Positions 36,160 through 48,600 of a stretch of DNA of 64,000 nt are shown here, in pieces (positions within the stretch are counted from its first letter, which is position 1; every line of letters starts with the position of its first letter). The position numbers and the translations under genes were made by a program. This stretch comes from Pholis gunnellus (Eukaryota; Chordata; Actinopteri; Perciformes; Pholidae). Below the pieces are notes generated by a model, which was given only the letters and a program-made list of their open reading frames with translations, searched no databases and was not told where the DNA came from. The stretch covers positions 13,471,904-13,535,903 of the forward strand of contig OU342808.1 of NCBI GenBank assembly GCA_910591455.2, given 5' to 3'.

Positions 36160-39100
36160 CAGCTCCTGTCCAGTGGTTGGCGTTGGAGTCAGATTTAGCT
36201 TTTTACTGTAGCTATTGTCATTTGTTACGGCATGACGCTCAAAAGTTGGGCTCTCGCTTTCACTCCTCACCAGCTAAAAAAACCAATGCCAGCGGCACAA
36301 AAGTTCTGTTAAACTGAATGGAAGTTAAATGATTTTCCAACATACCTTTTGAAGTTTTTGCAATGCCTCAAAGGTAAAATAGAAAGGGGCTTGCATGTAA
36401 TACAGTTGAAATGACAATGAAAAACCTGTGCAGACAAATAGTGGACCAAATGAAAAAAGAGTGAATGAGGCCAAACAGTGAAGAGGACTGACCTTGAACA
36501 GAAAGTTTATTTTTCTCTTACTTTGCTTGGCGTTTCTATGTAATAGAATTATCTTTTGTATGCATGCATGGGTGTATTTTAAATAGCCCACAGTAATCTG
36601 AGCACAAAATAATGTAGGTGGAAACCTTTGGTTTCTCTCCTTGACCAGTGTTTGCAACAGGTTGACAACTTATTTGGGTAGATCTGCCAAATTACATTAG
36701 ATAAAGTTTAAAAGCCACATGGCCCGGGCCTGTGGAAAACTGCTTGTGAAGCATTTAGTCTTAGTGGACAGTGACCTATAATGCCTCTCTGATTCAGGAA
36801 TAAAATGTTTAAAACCAAGAGTTGAGAGCCGTGTGGAGGTAATTCAAATGCTCGCAATTCCAAATAAATGTTGAAAGTCACATTGTCATTTTATCACATT
36901 ATCACACTAAATAACCTGCCCGTCTAATTCCACCAACATATGCATATTCATTTTTGTACAATGTGAAGCAGTTTCTATTCAAACAGTAAATCAATTGCGA
37001 ATGTGTGAAAAATGGGGGGTGCGACGAAGGCAGGAGGGTGTTTTACACCTCACGTAACCCTCACGAATGAACCTCATAAAGAGCGTGCTATTGGACTGGT
37101 GCATGCTGGGGGCAGGAAAGAACAGGAATGACTCAAATTTTTCATGTACACCTCTGGTCTCCAGAATAATTCTCTATCTAATTCTCTTTCCAGCCCGGGA
37201 GGTTTAACGTAGAATCCAATCATCAGCGTACATTTTATTTCAGAGGAACGGCAATGCTGAAGAGAGAGGGAGTGGGAGATGGAGAGGGAGTGAAAGCCTG
37301 TTCTCAACACTGGAGTGTATTAAAACAACAGTGTGCTTCGGAGGAACGCAGATGTTGCATGCACACATAAGGATGCTTGTTATTTAAGAGGCCTTACCTT
37401 GAATGTACAGGGCATAGGTTATTCATCCCAAGAGGGCTGGGTCAGCTGCAAGTCCATGCAATTTCCCCTTAATCCACTTTAAAGATTAATGTCAAATCAT
37501 GCCACTGTGTGCATGTTATGAACTCCCATATTGACTTAGCTGGAGGCTGCATGTGTAATTGTGTACTGTAGGCCTACAACCTGAGCGCCTGTGTGCAGCT
37601 CTGCATTTACTGTATGCCCTTTAGGAACCCCACTTACACTAAATGACAGGATTTATTCTGATCCTAAAACAGACGGAGAAGAAATGGATAGAAGTCGCAC
37701 TGATCACTTAGGCGATCAGTCCTTCCTCTCAGTCCCACAAAGAAGAGATGAAGCCATCCAGACCGAACTGAGAAGGACTAACACCTGATGTATCACACTG
37801 CCCGTGGAAACTATCCTCTCCCACGTTCCACAAAAACCTGTAATTGGGAAAATCAGCTCTTGTCAGCGGCAATGATGCAAGACGCCTTAAACTCAAGAGC
37901 GAAAATACACTGCTGCCAAAATGAACTGTCCCCACTGATTAACATTATCCATTACCTCTCGAGTCCTTTGAGGAACATTATTGCAAATCTAGACAGGGAG
38001 AGAGATCCTGGTTACCTTGGTAGTCTAGGCTGCTATTCATCACATACTGTAGCAGATTGGTTTATATCTGTAAAAACCATTAGAAACAAAATAAAAAAAA
38101 CTTAATAAACAGATATTTATTGCATGTACACTTTTTGTTTGTAATAATCAAGCAAGTGATGTTATGTTAATATGCACAGAGCCTGTCACATCATTATGCA
38201 CAGTCATGTGGTTGATTAAAGGTTTGTTTACAGATATGACTGAGCCGTGGCTTCACTGAAGGCTAATTGGCGGACTTAAATGAGAATGGGGGTTATTATT
38301 TAGGACGACGGCTTTGTGTGTTTGTGTACCCAGCATGTTTACGCTCCTCTTTTTCACACAAAGGAGCTCACATGGCTATTGACAGAGCACTCTGAACAGA
38401 TTTGCTCATGAGCTAGGGAAAGTCAACAGCTCGAAATTAAGGCAGTCAACAAAAATAACAAACAGTGAGTCCAGGATGCATTTCAGAACATAAAGCAGGA
38501 TGGATTTCAGGACTGTGCTGCCAACCTTGTATGACAAGTAATAACATCAATATTTATTGTAGGGTCTGATGACATGTTTGTGGTGTGATTCCCAATCCTT
38601 CATTCCTTTTTAACAGATTGTGCTGGCAACGAGAGCGCAGACGCGTGGCAGCTGGCCAGGTGATGACCCTGCGTTGATAGATGTGGCAGCCATGACGAGG
38701 GGTAACCAGCTTGCCATACCCGCATCACAGCATATAATGTCAGAGCTCTCCCCGACTTGTCAGGAGAACGGCATTTTGTTAGCTGACAACACTGAAAAAA
38801 AAACATTTACTTTGTACTTGAACAGGATCCACTGCTAACATTGTGTGTGGTACTAATATTACAGGCGTCACATGTCATATACTAAAAGTATTCAAAAGAT
38901 GATCTTCAAAAAAGTGTGTGAACCCAAATTATTTCATTTGGTGAAGAACTATTATAAAATGCTCGACAGTGAATCATGTACTTTGCAGCTCATTCATAAC
39001 GGAGAGCATTCCACTCCTCTTTCTACAATATTTGCATTCAAAAAATGTTTTCAGGCCATTAGATGTGGAAAATATTAAAATGATTCATACATAAAATTCA

Positions 39101-40637
39101 TTAGAATAGTCTGTGGCTCATTATAAGAGAATCAGTTGAAGGAAAGTTTGTGTTTTGTTTTGTGTTTTATTACATCCCTTAGCCCCAGTTGCTTTTAAAC
39201 TTCAGAAGTAATTTCTTGTCATTTGATTCTTTTCTTTTTTCTTCAGATGCCCTGTGTTGCTCTGTGTTGCTCTAAATGTGTTGCAGTAAAATTGCAACAT
39301 GTCAAGAAAACCATTGAGACAACAATCTGGAACATGAAGAACATGTGAGGAGGCCTTGTGAAATTGATTTATACCTGATGATCATTTGAAGAGAAAGCAG
39401 TGTCTTACTCTCAATCTGAAATGTTGCAGAACAGCTTCGGGCAGCCCTATAGCATGCTCATGTTGCCACAGTCGATGTGCTCTTATGAAATCATCCTCCT
39501 CTCTCTAAGTTCTATGTAACATGTTGCCTAATGTGTCTACCCATCCGTACTGCCTGCGAAATCCATTTTTCAAAATCCATATGGCACTTGTTTTATGACG
39601 CTGTGCAAATGCGTCACATTACTTAACATCTGAACGCAATGAATGTCAAACCATTGTTCACGCTTAGGATTTGATGAGTGACAGAGTTCAACACATCAAA
39701 CAGGCAGCGTGATAAAAACTTTCATTGACCCAGAGAATACAAGAGATGTGTACCCCATTCCTCACATTTCATAGCAAGAATCTCTGTGGATGCAAACAGA
39801 CACAAAGAGGAAACCAAATTCATTGAAGCGAATACATGACAGTGACACGATATGTTGTTGTTTTTTTATGACAAATGAGAAACAAGTCAAGTGAGGAGCA
39901 TACGTATTGAATACATTAATGCACACATACACACACAGATCACCGAATAGGGAATTTGCAACATACATTTTCTAGTTTCAGCCCCTTCCTTGGGCTCCTT
40001 CGGAAAAACTTTATGACATTGGAACCTATAAACAAGGTATTCATCTAAACAAATTCTGAATAGACATTAGTGTGCATCATAAATAAATAAACCTAACATC
40101 TTCTCAAGTAACATGGTATGCACACTTGAGCATTAATCAATGAAAAGAAGGCAGCAGCAGTGCTTAGGAAGGGGCACACCATCAGTCATTAGTCAAATTA
40201 AATTAAAATAAAAAATTAGCATAAGCCTGCTCTAGGTATTACCATGGCAGGGATATATTTGTGACGAAGACTACAAGTACAGATAGCTTATCAAATAATA
40301 GTTATTACTCAAGGGCACACATATACACACACACACAAACACATATTCACTTGGAAATACCAGGTGTGATTTCAGATCTCAGTTTATCAGTATTTTTACA
40401 GCTGACCATTTGAATGACTCTTTCAAAGCAGGTAACAACACACTGACGTACTTTACACCAAACACTGCTGTCTTTAGTACTTTGTGCACCTTTTACATTT
40501 TGTCATAGGGGCTTCTGATTGTTCCACTGTAGTATATCTACTCACATGCTGACAATGAACACAAAAATAGAAAATAACCTCAGTCCCCACATGAAGATAA
40601 AGGAAAAATATGTACTAGGCGCTTCTCATGCATTTAA
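36158..40637. other. Intergenic upstream of cox7c, no gene recognised
   Basis: It includes GC-richer patches at 37640-37790 and 38610-38790. The second begins with an acceptor-like TCCTTTTTAACAG and contains CAG|GTGATG 43 bases later. A (CA)n-like run is at about 40322-40337. No gene is supportable. Confidence 0.5.
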
Positions 40638-40769
40638 ACTACATTACCCACACACAATAGCATCGTTTTCATTGCCCACAATCCTTTGCGCCGCTCTACC
40701 GCTTACAGGAACAAGAAGGTCGCCGTTAGCAACGTTTTACCGAAGCAGAGAAGAAACCAGGCTTTAATA
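40638..40769 (+). promoter_or_regulatory. cox7c: cox7c core promoter and 5'UTR
   Basis: This short block is richer in GC and CpG than its surroundings and ends at the cox7c ATG. It contains ACTACATTACCCACA (40638-40652), which resembles the ZNF143/THAP11 element ACTACAATTCCCA. A second, related CCCACAATCCTTTGCG lies at 40675-40690. A pyrimidine-rich stretch (from about 40683) is a plausible start site of the TCT/TOP kind. GTCGCCGTTAGCAAC at 40719-40733 fits the RFX X-box consensus GTNRCC-N(0-3)-RGYAAC exactly. No TATA box is seen, as expected for a housekeeping gene. The factor assignments are motif matches only. Confidence 0.65.
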
Positions 40770-40844
40770 ATGCTGGGACAAGCTGTGAGGCGATTCACAA
40801 CGTCTGCTGTTCGTTCTTCACACTATTCCGAAGGACCAGGGAAG
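40770..40844 (+). other. cox7c: cox7c coding exon 1 (coding part)
   Basis: This exon holds 25 codons: the mitochondrial presequence plus the first nine residues of the mature chain. It ends with Lys25 at a strong donor (AAG|GTGAGG). The 5'UTR upstream probably begins in the pyrimidine-rich stretch near 40683; that start is inferred, not observed. Confidence 0.95.
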
Positions 40845-42253
40845 GTGAGGTTATCTCATTAAAGCAGCATTTTTATTTGAAATGTGATATTGTCGATATT
40901 CGGCCTTGTGTGTAGCCACAGCCTCACTTGGAGGTCATGCCTGTCATTTGACAAGAGCGTGATTGTAATGCTAATAAAACTAGCCACAGGCATGTGCACT
41001 TTCTCCTATACAATGTTACAAAACAAGTAAAGGCATTAACAGCCTTATGACAGCAAGTGTGTATGTGTTGAAGGATACCTGGCATGGCGACCTGTTGGTT
41101 AGCAACATTAGCTTTGTGGCTAAGAGGTCGTTAATTGCTAGCTAACGCCGTCAATGCTACCAAGTTAGCTGTAGCAAACACTTCAGCAAACCAGAATAAG
41201 ACCTGATATGATGCAGGTGTGTTGGTAAGACGCAAGCACATCCACAAACACTTACAAAATGTGAATATTAATGCTAAACGAAGTTACTCATTAGATCAAT
41301 TCCTGCTTTTTGCTGAATGTTAAGGTCACAGCTAGATGCTAACAACAATCTAATCGGGCATTAAGAGTAAGTTAACTATCAACTATGCACACTGCACTTC
41401 CTCTAGAATAAAATACAAAATAATAAAGCGATTGGACATCACTAAAAGCGTTTAGATACACTTGACAGTTTATCCTGTTTAATGTGTATTCTAGTACACC
41501 ACATTGATGTGTATGCTTGATCTTTGGGCTAAAGTTGAATGATACGAGGAGCTCCTTCAGTTTAATGCAACGTTCTGTCATTATTTAGTGGAATTGATTC
41601 ATATTATACAAATCATTGCCACAGTGGCATTTTTTTATTCCAAAATACAAGTCATATGAGGACTCTCATTACAGATTTAAAAGTATTCTCGACCCCTGAG
41701 GTTTTTTTGTAATATATTAAATAGTTTGCTTAATTTCTTTCCCAATAGACATGACATATTTGGCAATAAACAAAGAAAATGTAAAAGGTGCACTTCTATC
41801 ATTGAGACACTTCTCCCTCATTATTATATATTTTGCAGGCAATCCTGAACTTTTCAAAGTCAGTCATTTCTGACCCTGGCTGCCCTGTAATACTCGGATG
41901 CATTATGAAGCTCTTTGTGCAGATATCCTGCCTGTAGTAGTACTGATAATTTAGAATTAAACTGTAAATTAACCTAGCCAGGCAGAGATTTTAAATGTGT
42001 ATCAAATGTAGAAGTAGAGTGCTTTCTAAGAACAGTGCAGTCAAACATAGCGAGGGTAAGTAGTAAGGTAATCAAAAAAGTTCCATTAAAGTTCTTGGAG
42101 TTTCACTGGATCACAATTCTCTCTCTCTTTTTACAGAACCTGCCATTTTCCGTGGAGAACAAGTGGCGTCTCCTCGGCATGATGGTGGTGTTCTTCGGCA
42201 GCGGCTTTGCATTTCCCTTCATCGTCGTCAGACATCAGATCCTGAAGAAGTAA
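40770..42253 (+). CDS. cox7c: Cytochrome c oxidase subunit 7C, mitochondrial precursor (two coding exons: 40770-40844 and 42137-42253)
   Basis: This is a small nuclear-encoded subunit of cytochrome c oxidase (respiratory complex IV) in the inner mitochondrial membrane. Joining the exons gives 63 residues, the same length as human COX7C. The N-terminus MLGQAVRRFTTSAVRS is an Arg-rich, acid-free presequence of about 16 residues, and the mature chain should begin SHYSEGPGK, close to the mammalian SHYEEGPGK. Exon 2 starts NLPFSVENKW, the family signature, followed by one hydrophobic membrane span (about residues 37-58) and the basic tail VVRHQILKK. Exon 1 ends at AAG|GTGAGG and exon 2 begins after TTTTTACAG; the intron is phase 0 and 1,292 bp long. 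The ATG has A at -3, and I see no upstream ATG between the probable start site and it. Fish-type changes such as VVFFGSGFAF in the span are conservative. No neighbouring gene is visible. The identification rests on remembered family sequence and is very secure. Confidence 0.97.
40845..42136 (+). other. cox7c: cox7c intron 1
   Basis: GT-AG intron of 1,292 bp. It is AT-rich, with a stretch of GCTAGC/TTAGC motifs near 41095-41175 that are common in fish introns. I looked for a hosted snoRNA (C/D or H/ACA boxes) or microRNA hairpin and saw none that holds up. Confidence 0.85.
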
Positions 42254-42283
42254 AATGGACCAATGCTACCAGCAGCCTTCGAG
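42137..42283 (+). other. cox7c: cox7c exon 2 (38 codons, stop, 30 nt of 3'UTR)
   Basis: The acceptor TCTTTTTACAG precedes AAC (Asn26). The reading frame runs to TAA at 42251-42253. A donor-like GAG|GTAATT follows at 42283/42284, so the last intron lies within the 3'UTR. The three-exon layout agrees with the mammalian gene as I recall it. Confidence 0.85.
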
Positions 42284-42695
42284 GTAATTACGACTGCCGT
42301 CTTTATCTAAACATCTGCCTTCATTAAAATGTCAGGATGATGTGGCATTTACTTCAGCCTTGGTTTGAACAGTGACCTGAGACAATGACGGCGCTTCACT
42401 CAGCCTCTTTCGCCTTTTGCTCGGCGGCATATCTTAAACAAATTATCTGTATGTCTGTGAGTGACGGCAACAAATGTCATGTGGGTTGATATCAACGCTA
42501 TTTAGATAAGCTTGCACTTTAGCAAGTTAATGTGACAGTTTATTGCAGACATTGATGTCTATCAGATGGGAGCAGGTAAGAGTTGTTGTCACATTTATCT
42601 TCACTGGTGTTAACTCTGAAATTGCTTTTCTGTCATCAGGTGTGTGCGCAAGTCATCTAATCCCTTTTTGCCCTATTTTCTTGTTCTCCCTGCAG

Positions 42696-42800
42696 GTCGT
42701 CAGCCGGAACATGTTTTATCCATCAGACTGCTATCCATGTAGAAGAATGGGAATCTCTTCGTTTTCTTTGTAAATAAAGTATCCTCAAATATAACAAATG
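42696..42800 (+). other. cox7c: cox7c 3'UTR exon 3 with poly(A) signal
   Basis: A pyrimidine-rich acceptor (TTCTTGTTCTCCCTGCAG) ends at 42695. A short exon follows with a canonical AATAAA at 42773-42778. Cleavage is expected 10-30 bases later, so the right boundary is approximate. No coding sequence remains after the stop in exon 2. Intron 2 would be 412 bp. Confidence 0.7.
42773..42778 (+). terminator. cox7c: cox7c polyadenylation signal AATAAA
   Basis: The canonical hexamer lies about 80 bases into the 3'UTR exon, in the right place to end the cox7c transcript. It is followed by an AT-rich region. Confidence 0.75.
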
Positions 42801-42874
42801 AGTCTATATGTGAGTAAATGTATTCTATACATGACAAGCTGTGGACATATTTGGTAATAACAATTTATTTTGTT

Positions 42875-42902
42875 ATCAAGCCTGCTCTAAAACAGGCTTG
42901 AT
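42875..42902. repeat. cox7c: Perfect 10-bp inverted repeat downstream of cox7c
   Basis: ATCAAGCCTG (42875-42884) and CAGGCTTGAT (42893-42902) flank an 8-nt loop, about 100 bases after the poly(A) signal. By chance about one such repeat is expected in the window, so its position is the only point of interest. Confidence 0.8.
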
Positions 42903-43021
42903 TTATAGGAACATGTTAAGAACACGTTTATTATGGCTGTTGAATCCAGACAGTACAACCTGATTACAAGGTCCTACCTTTTGATTATGTAAATAGAGGA
43001 CAAGGAGGAAGTAGTATCCTA

Positions 43022-43200
43022 TTCAGGGTCACTGGTGGGCCGGAGCCGATCCCAGCTGACATTGGGCGGAGACGGGGTACACTCTGGACAGGTTGCCAGG
43101 CGATCAAGGGACACACATCCATTCACACCTACAGGTGATCAATTAACCGAAGCAGCGCGTCTTTGGACTGTGGGTGGAAACCTGGAGGAAACCCACATGA
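43022..43200 (+). repeat. Dispersed teleost repeat (GGAGCCGATCCCAGCTGACA type)
   Basis: The sequence contains GGAGCCGATCCCAGCTGACA, GGACAGGTTGCCAG and TCTTTGGACTGTGGGTGGAA in the order seen in a repeat found all over fish genomes. From memory I cannot give its class. The CpG-rich core suggests a fairly intact copy. A more degraded relative may be at 59011-59083. Confidence 0.8.
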
Positions 43201-45551
43201 GAATTGTTGCCAGTCTAAAAGCACTTAACTGCAACCATATGCAGGTTTTTGGTAGACGGCTACATATTCATATTATGGAGCCTGTTGGCATTGTAAAAGT
43301 TAACAGGGAACCCATAACTTTATAAATTAAAACCATTTGTCACCAGCAACCCAAAGTGAATGAATAAAGTGGAAATTCAAATTCACTGTGAGGAGGCTTG
43401 CATTAAAGAATCCAGTCCTGCCCTTACAGCTCTTCTGCTATTGTCCCCTCACTCTATAGCTTGGCCATTTAGCTGAACTCTACTGAATAGCCTATTTTAT
43501 TATCCCTATGCTTCTGGCTAGAATTATCCAAGGACAATGTATTAAAAGGGGGAGGTGTAACTGCTCAGTTGGTGGGGGAAGGGAATGTCAAAGTCGGGAG
43601 TTTTTCAGTGCACCGCTATTCAGGTCTACCTCATGCCTGAAGTAGTTTTCGGTGGTCTGCTAAGGTTAGTTTTTCGTTTCCTTGAGCTGTACAGCAAAGA
43701 GGTGCCTGGTTGGGCGCCCCAAATACATAAGCAGAGACATACGGGGACAAGCTGTAAGCATGAGAAACAACCTGGTGTGTACCCTTTGCAACCCTCAGAT
43801 TTCTTTCTCTCTTGCACTCTCTCTCAGACACACGCACACGCACACAACTCTGCAACGTGTAAACCTGTCAGGTGGTTTTGTGTTCTCTTGCATTCGTAAT
43901 GATGCTACCCTGCGTGTGCCTTTGGGCTTCCTGGATGGAAGAGCATTCAGGTCGTACAGCTCTCGCTAGGCGGTGATAAAGTTATCAGACATTTAATGGG
44001 GTCAACAAGTGGGAGCCGATCTTTCATAAGAGTGTTGTATTGTCCTCACTTAGAATAGGTTGACCTTTGTTCGTAGCTCAGGGGTAGGAAGAGAGGCTTT
44101 TCTGATCCAAACACTGCTCAACACAAACATGACACCTTGCGTTATCACAGCATACTAAATGTTTGTTACCAAAGTACATAATTAACACCCGCATAGACTC
44201 ACGCATACATAAGACTAATATAGTAGTCTGATCAGCACCTTTTCTTTTTGCATGCACCTCATGGTGACAATGCGACAGGAGATCAGGTGTAGTAGTGTCA
44301 TTTCCATAAGTTTCTTTTAAGAAAAGAGAGGTGGTGAATGGGAAAACGTCAACACTGCATAATGCATGTAATTGTCATTCTGCTCAGCGATATAATCTCA
44401 GTAGCTTTTCTGTGTACCGAGGAAAATGCTCAGCCCATCTCAGCCTTAAACAGCAACCCTTTCTCAGAATGGTCTTTCTCAGTATGGAATGAACCATCAG
44501 GATTAGGTGTGTAAGCCCGCTTTAGGTGATGTCCTTCAGCTCCTGACACCAGCCATACTTCATGGTGACTCTTTTTGAGTGCATCACAGCGATCACTCTG
44601 CTCTGTTCGCAGGGAAAAAAGGGAGGACTCAAGTGCCATCGGAGACAAGTAAGCCTCACTAAATTGATATCCCATCCAAAGTCTATCGTTTATCAAAAAA
44701 ATCAAATCAATCAAGCGCTCGCTCACATAGGCTTGAAAGGTTGTCTCTAAGAATTAATAATCCTCATTCCTCACATCCATGTCAATTAAATGACAGTTAT
44801 TTGATTTAGTCCAGTAAAGAAGTTTGGTTCCATTATGATGGGAGTAATAAACACTTTCCTGCTCTCGACTCTTGACAGTATGACTCTGACTGAACAGAAG
44901 TGAGAGCAGCTGCTTTACATTCTTCAAATGGTTTAGCTAGGTGCTCCAGTAGGCTTCAGCACTCAGAGTGCTAATTTAGGAATGTCCCCAACATTTGGAC
45001 CCTTTTGCAGAAAATGAGAGATGATAAAAAAAACATGCATTTGCTCCCTCTGAGAGTATAAACTTAGACTGGCATTGACACGTTGAGAGATCGAGTCACA
45101 TTATCTGAGCATCCCAGAGTAAAAAAAAACATGCACTAAGCAGTGGGTACTTTTCTTTGTCATGAATGTTTCATCTATTCTCTGCCATTTTACTGCTAAC
45201 TGGGGCTTTTAAGAGTCCAAGTTGATGCCAGACTCTGGCAGTGAGGACCAATTAGACACAATGGTGATATCTGGACAAAGACCAAGCCGCAGTGCAGTGC
45301 TGGCTATCTGAAAAGTACATAAGGGCGTGATGGCACAGGGCATGTAGCGGGAGGTCCTATGGTGCCCAAAATAGTCTACATCACAAACGTTGGATGGGCT
45401 TGCCATATACACAGTGTGGCAGGCAGGAAGGAAGCAGGGGTGAGACAGAAAAAGAATACATTACAGGGGGATTACGCACCCAGTATGCCATGTCTCTTGC
45501 AGAGTTTGTCACGCTGCATGTAGTATGTAAGTGTGGGGGGAAATGAAAGAG

Positions 45552-45555
<4 letters not shown>
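43201..45555. other. Intergenic, no gene recognised
   Basis: Short CA-rich stretch at 43829-43848. The tRNA box A-like TAGCTCAGGGGTAGGAAG at about 44073-44090 has no box B. Frames at 43585-43969 overlap each other and carry no domain. Confidence 0.55.
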
Positions 45556-45638
<83 letters not shown>

Positions 45639-45675
45639 TGCGCGTGCGTGCGCGTGCGTGCGTGTGTGTGTGTGG
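45556..45675. repeat. (TG)n-(CGTG)n compound microsatellite, about 120 bp
   Basis: About 30 TG units pass into CGTG/CGCGTG units and then back to TG. Continuous purine-pyrimidine alternation with CG steps is the classic Z-DNA-forming pattern. Confidence 0.97.
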
Positions 45676-48600
45676 TTTGCCAGAGTTTACGGCTTTATTA
45701 TAGTCAATATCTGGTAAATTCATTGTAATTGTCATTCCAAATGCTTTACGTTCCCTGGCACACAGGCACTAATTAAAATAAAGTGTAGTCATTAAAGATC
45801 AATTCCATACCAGCTTATCAACCCTCTGTGATGGTTTAACACCATGCATATTACCCATGCATATTCATCACATGAATAGCTTACCTACGATTACTGCGGT
45901 GAAAGTCTTTACTGTACATATGGTAATGCCTCAGTTACAGCATCACACTTTATTTTTATTTTCCCTTTTATCCAACAAACTAATATAGTTTTATATGTTT
46001 GTGCAGTTATGCAAATCACCGTATTTGCAGTATTTGTGGCCATTCATTGCAGCCTCTGTAGAATGTTCAATGATAGACTTTTCTGCATCTCACGTGTGGA
46101 ATCTAATTATAGACTCATTTGCACATCAGAGGAGATAGTTGGCTTAGCTTGGTGTAAAGCACGCACAGCCATCTAATAAAAATACTTAAACTTTTATTGA
46201 ATCTCTTCAGTCAGAGGCACATTTCACATCCAGCCACAGTATTATAGTCAAACAATTACAATTACATGCAGTCAGTCGGTGTGTGAGGACTCATTAGTGA
46301 TTGACGGTTGTATAAACATTTACTTACTCTGAATGAGAGTGGGGTGCCTGACAAATACTCCACAGAATAAATTGCCCCTCTGGGTGAGTTGGATGAGCTC
46401 TAATCAGCACTGTTGTAAACATCTTGAATGGCAGCATTTCATTGTACCAACCAATCAATGCGTTACATCCAAAAGCAGGGACGCTCTAAATGTGGCCCAC
46501 CCATCATATCAGCATGACGACAATAAGAGGGGAAAGCAGCTGTCTCCAGTCGAAGAACAACACCCTGACACTGCACTGTCTGTCAATAAAGTTTCAAGGA
46601 CACGCTGAACTCCCAAGTTTCCTGCTAAGCCCTACCTACCTTCTCTGTTTACCACGCTCTACCTCAAAGATGCTGACTTGAAGAAGTGCAGAACTGTCAG
46701 TGCAGGAAGATGAAGTGTACATGCACCTCCCACTTCGTCAGAGTGCCTCAGCCAGGAACTCTACACAATTAGTCCGGAACCTCCAGGGGATGACTGTTCA
46801 TAGGAGATGAATGCACGCAGGTTACCGAGTCCACTCATATATGTGTATGTGCACGTTTTTGTATGTCACAGAGAAACGAAGTGCAAGAGAGACTTTAATG
46901 TTTGATGGCATTTAACAAACATTCTGCGATAAGCACACGTAATTTTACAATATAGACAACGATGCCCTTTCTGTGCTACACAGATTGCACTCTGCAGCCT
47001 TTATCATTTATTAATGTTGCAGTACCTTTGCTTAGAGAAAAATACATGCCCTCAACCACCTCAAGGAGACCTGCTCCCTCTTTCCTTTTCTTTTTTTTTT
47101 TTTTTTGGCAGATCACAAAGACGTTGTGAAGCCAAAGTAGGAAAATATGTCATATGTCACTTTAGGGTTTTTTTGCACATTCAGTTTGATATGAAAATAA
47201 CGGGTTCAGAGACCTGGCAGGGAACCCTGGTGGAGATCTGAAACTAGCATAATCTCAACATCCCCTCCAGCCCACTTTGGAACCCAGAGCGCTCCTCAGT
47301 TCAATAATGCAACACTACACACTGCCAGAGTTAATAGCAGCAAGTTTCAGGGTGAAAAAGTTTTCATTTGAAATAATCATGCCCACTTTAGTCCAGGTTC
47401 TGAAGGGTCGGATGTGGATGAATGTGCATTTTTATCTCTTGTACAATTTACAGTGCATATTTAAGTTCGCTCTCTTCCTTCTCAATGAAAAGCACATATT
47501 TCTATCTTATATCTGTAATAATGTATTTTTTGGCATATACATGGCCGGCTAAATCAAGAGGTTTTGAGATCTTTTGTCTGGGGCTAGTGAATACTGTCTA
47601 GTTTCCAGGCGCCTGCGGCTGAACATCAAGTGATTTGAATCTGATTTGAGTAAAAGTCCCTCAGTTTTGTATTATTCTGAAAGTTGCATGTCTAATTTAA
47701 TTCATTGTTACAACTAATCTAAGGCCGGCAATTTAAATCAGCCAAACTTCATCTTTCATTTTCTGCCACTGCTGCTTCACACAAACATAATAATTTGGTT
47801 GTCTTTTTATTGCTGTAAAGCAGTACCGATCATCCACATAGATGCTCCATATAAATGTCAGCAGGCTTATTCACTGTAACAACCCCCTCTCAGACAGGGT
47901 TGGTTGGGTTCCATGTGGTCTACATAGGAGAAGAAAAACTAACAGAGGAAGATATCTTTTTCTCTAATGAAGCATCTCCAGAGATGCTTTCTGTTGCGAC
48001 GGTACAGTGCGAATGTAGTGTGGGAATAAGGTCTGACAATGTGAGACTACTAGAGATGGAAAGTGAGAGGCATGGCAGAAAAAAAGGAGGGCACAGTTGA
48101 TCATTTGTTGTTGTTTTCTCTGCCATGGGTTTCTTTCCTCCCACAGATGCAGAGAAAATATTTGAACCTTTTTTTCTGGTCCGGAAGCTGTTGCTCTCCA
48201 GTGGTCTCCCTCCCTTGTTACGCTCACTGGAGAGATTCAACCCACGGCATTTCACATACTGAGAGGCATTCGCCACAAACCTACTTATTTACATGCACAT
48301 TTGCACACGTATAAACCCTGAAACAGATGTACAAACATTGTTCAAGTACATCCACGGGAACACTACTGAAATATGCATTCAGTATTCACACAAACCCTAG
48401 CACACATCCATGAGTCCAAATACACAAAATCTATCATATTTCTGTTAAAGCTATACAGCCAAACTCAATTTTAGAGAGTACATCTAGCCTTTATTTGCAA
48501 AAATGACTGTATAGACTAGGCCGACTAAATGCAGCTGTTGTCCAATCAGCAGTTCTCCCTAAAATTGGTGCCAAATATGCAGGCTAGCAACGTCTGCAAA

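Noticed and set aside
42330..42385. C/D-box snoRNA in cox7c intron 2 (ATGATGT ... CTGA)
   Set aside because: The spacing is too short, the C box is imperfect and there is no terminal stem.
44071..44090. tRNA box A-like sequence TAGCTCAGGGGTAGGAAG
   Set aside because: No box B at the right distance and no cloverleaf; at most a SINE-like coincidence.
45472..45735. Frames of alternating His-Thr or Cys-Val
   Set aside because: Artefact of translating the (TG)n/(CA)n microsatellite.
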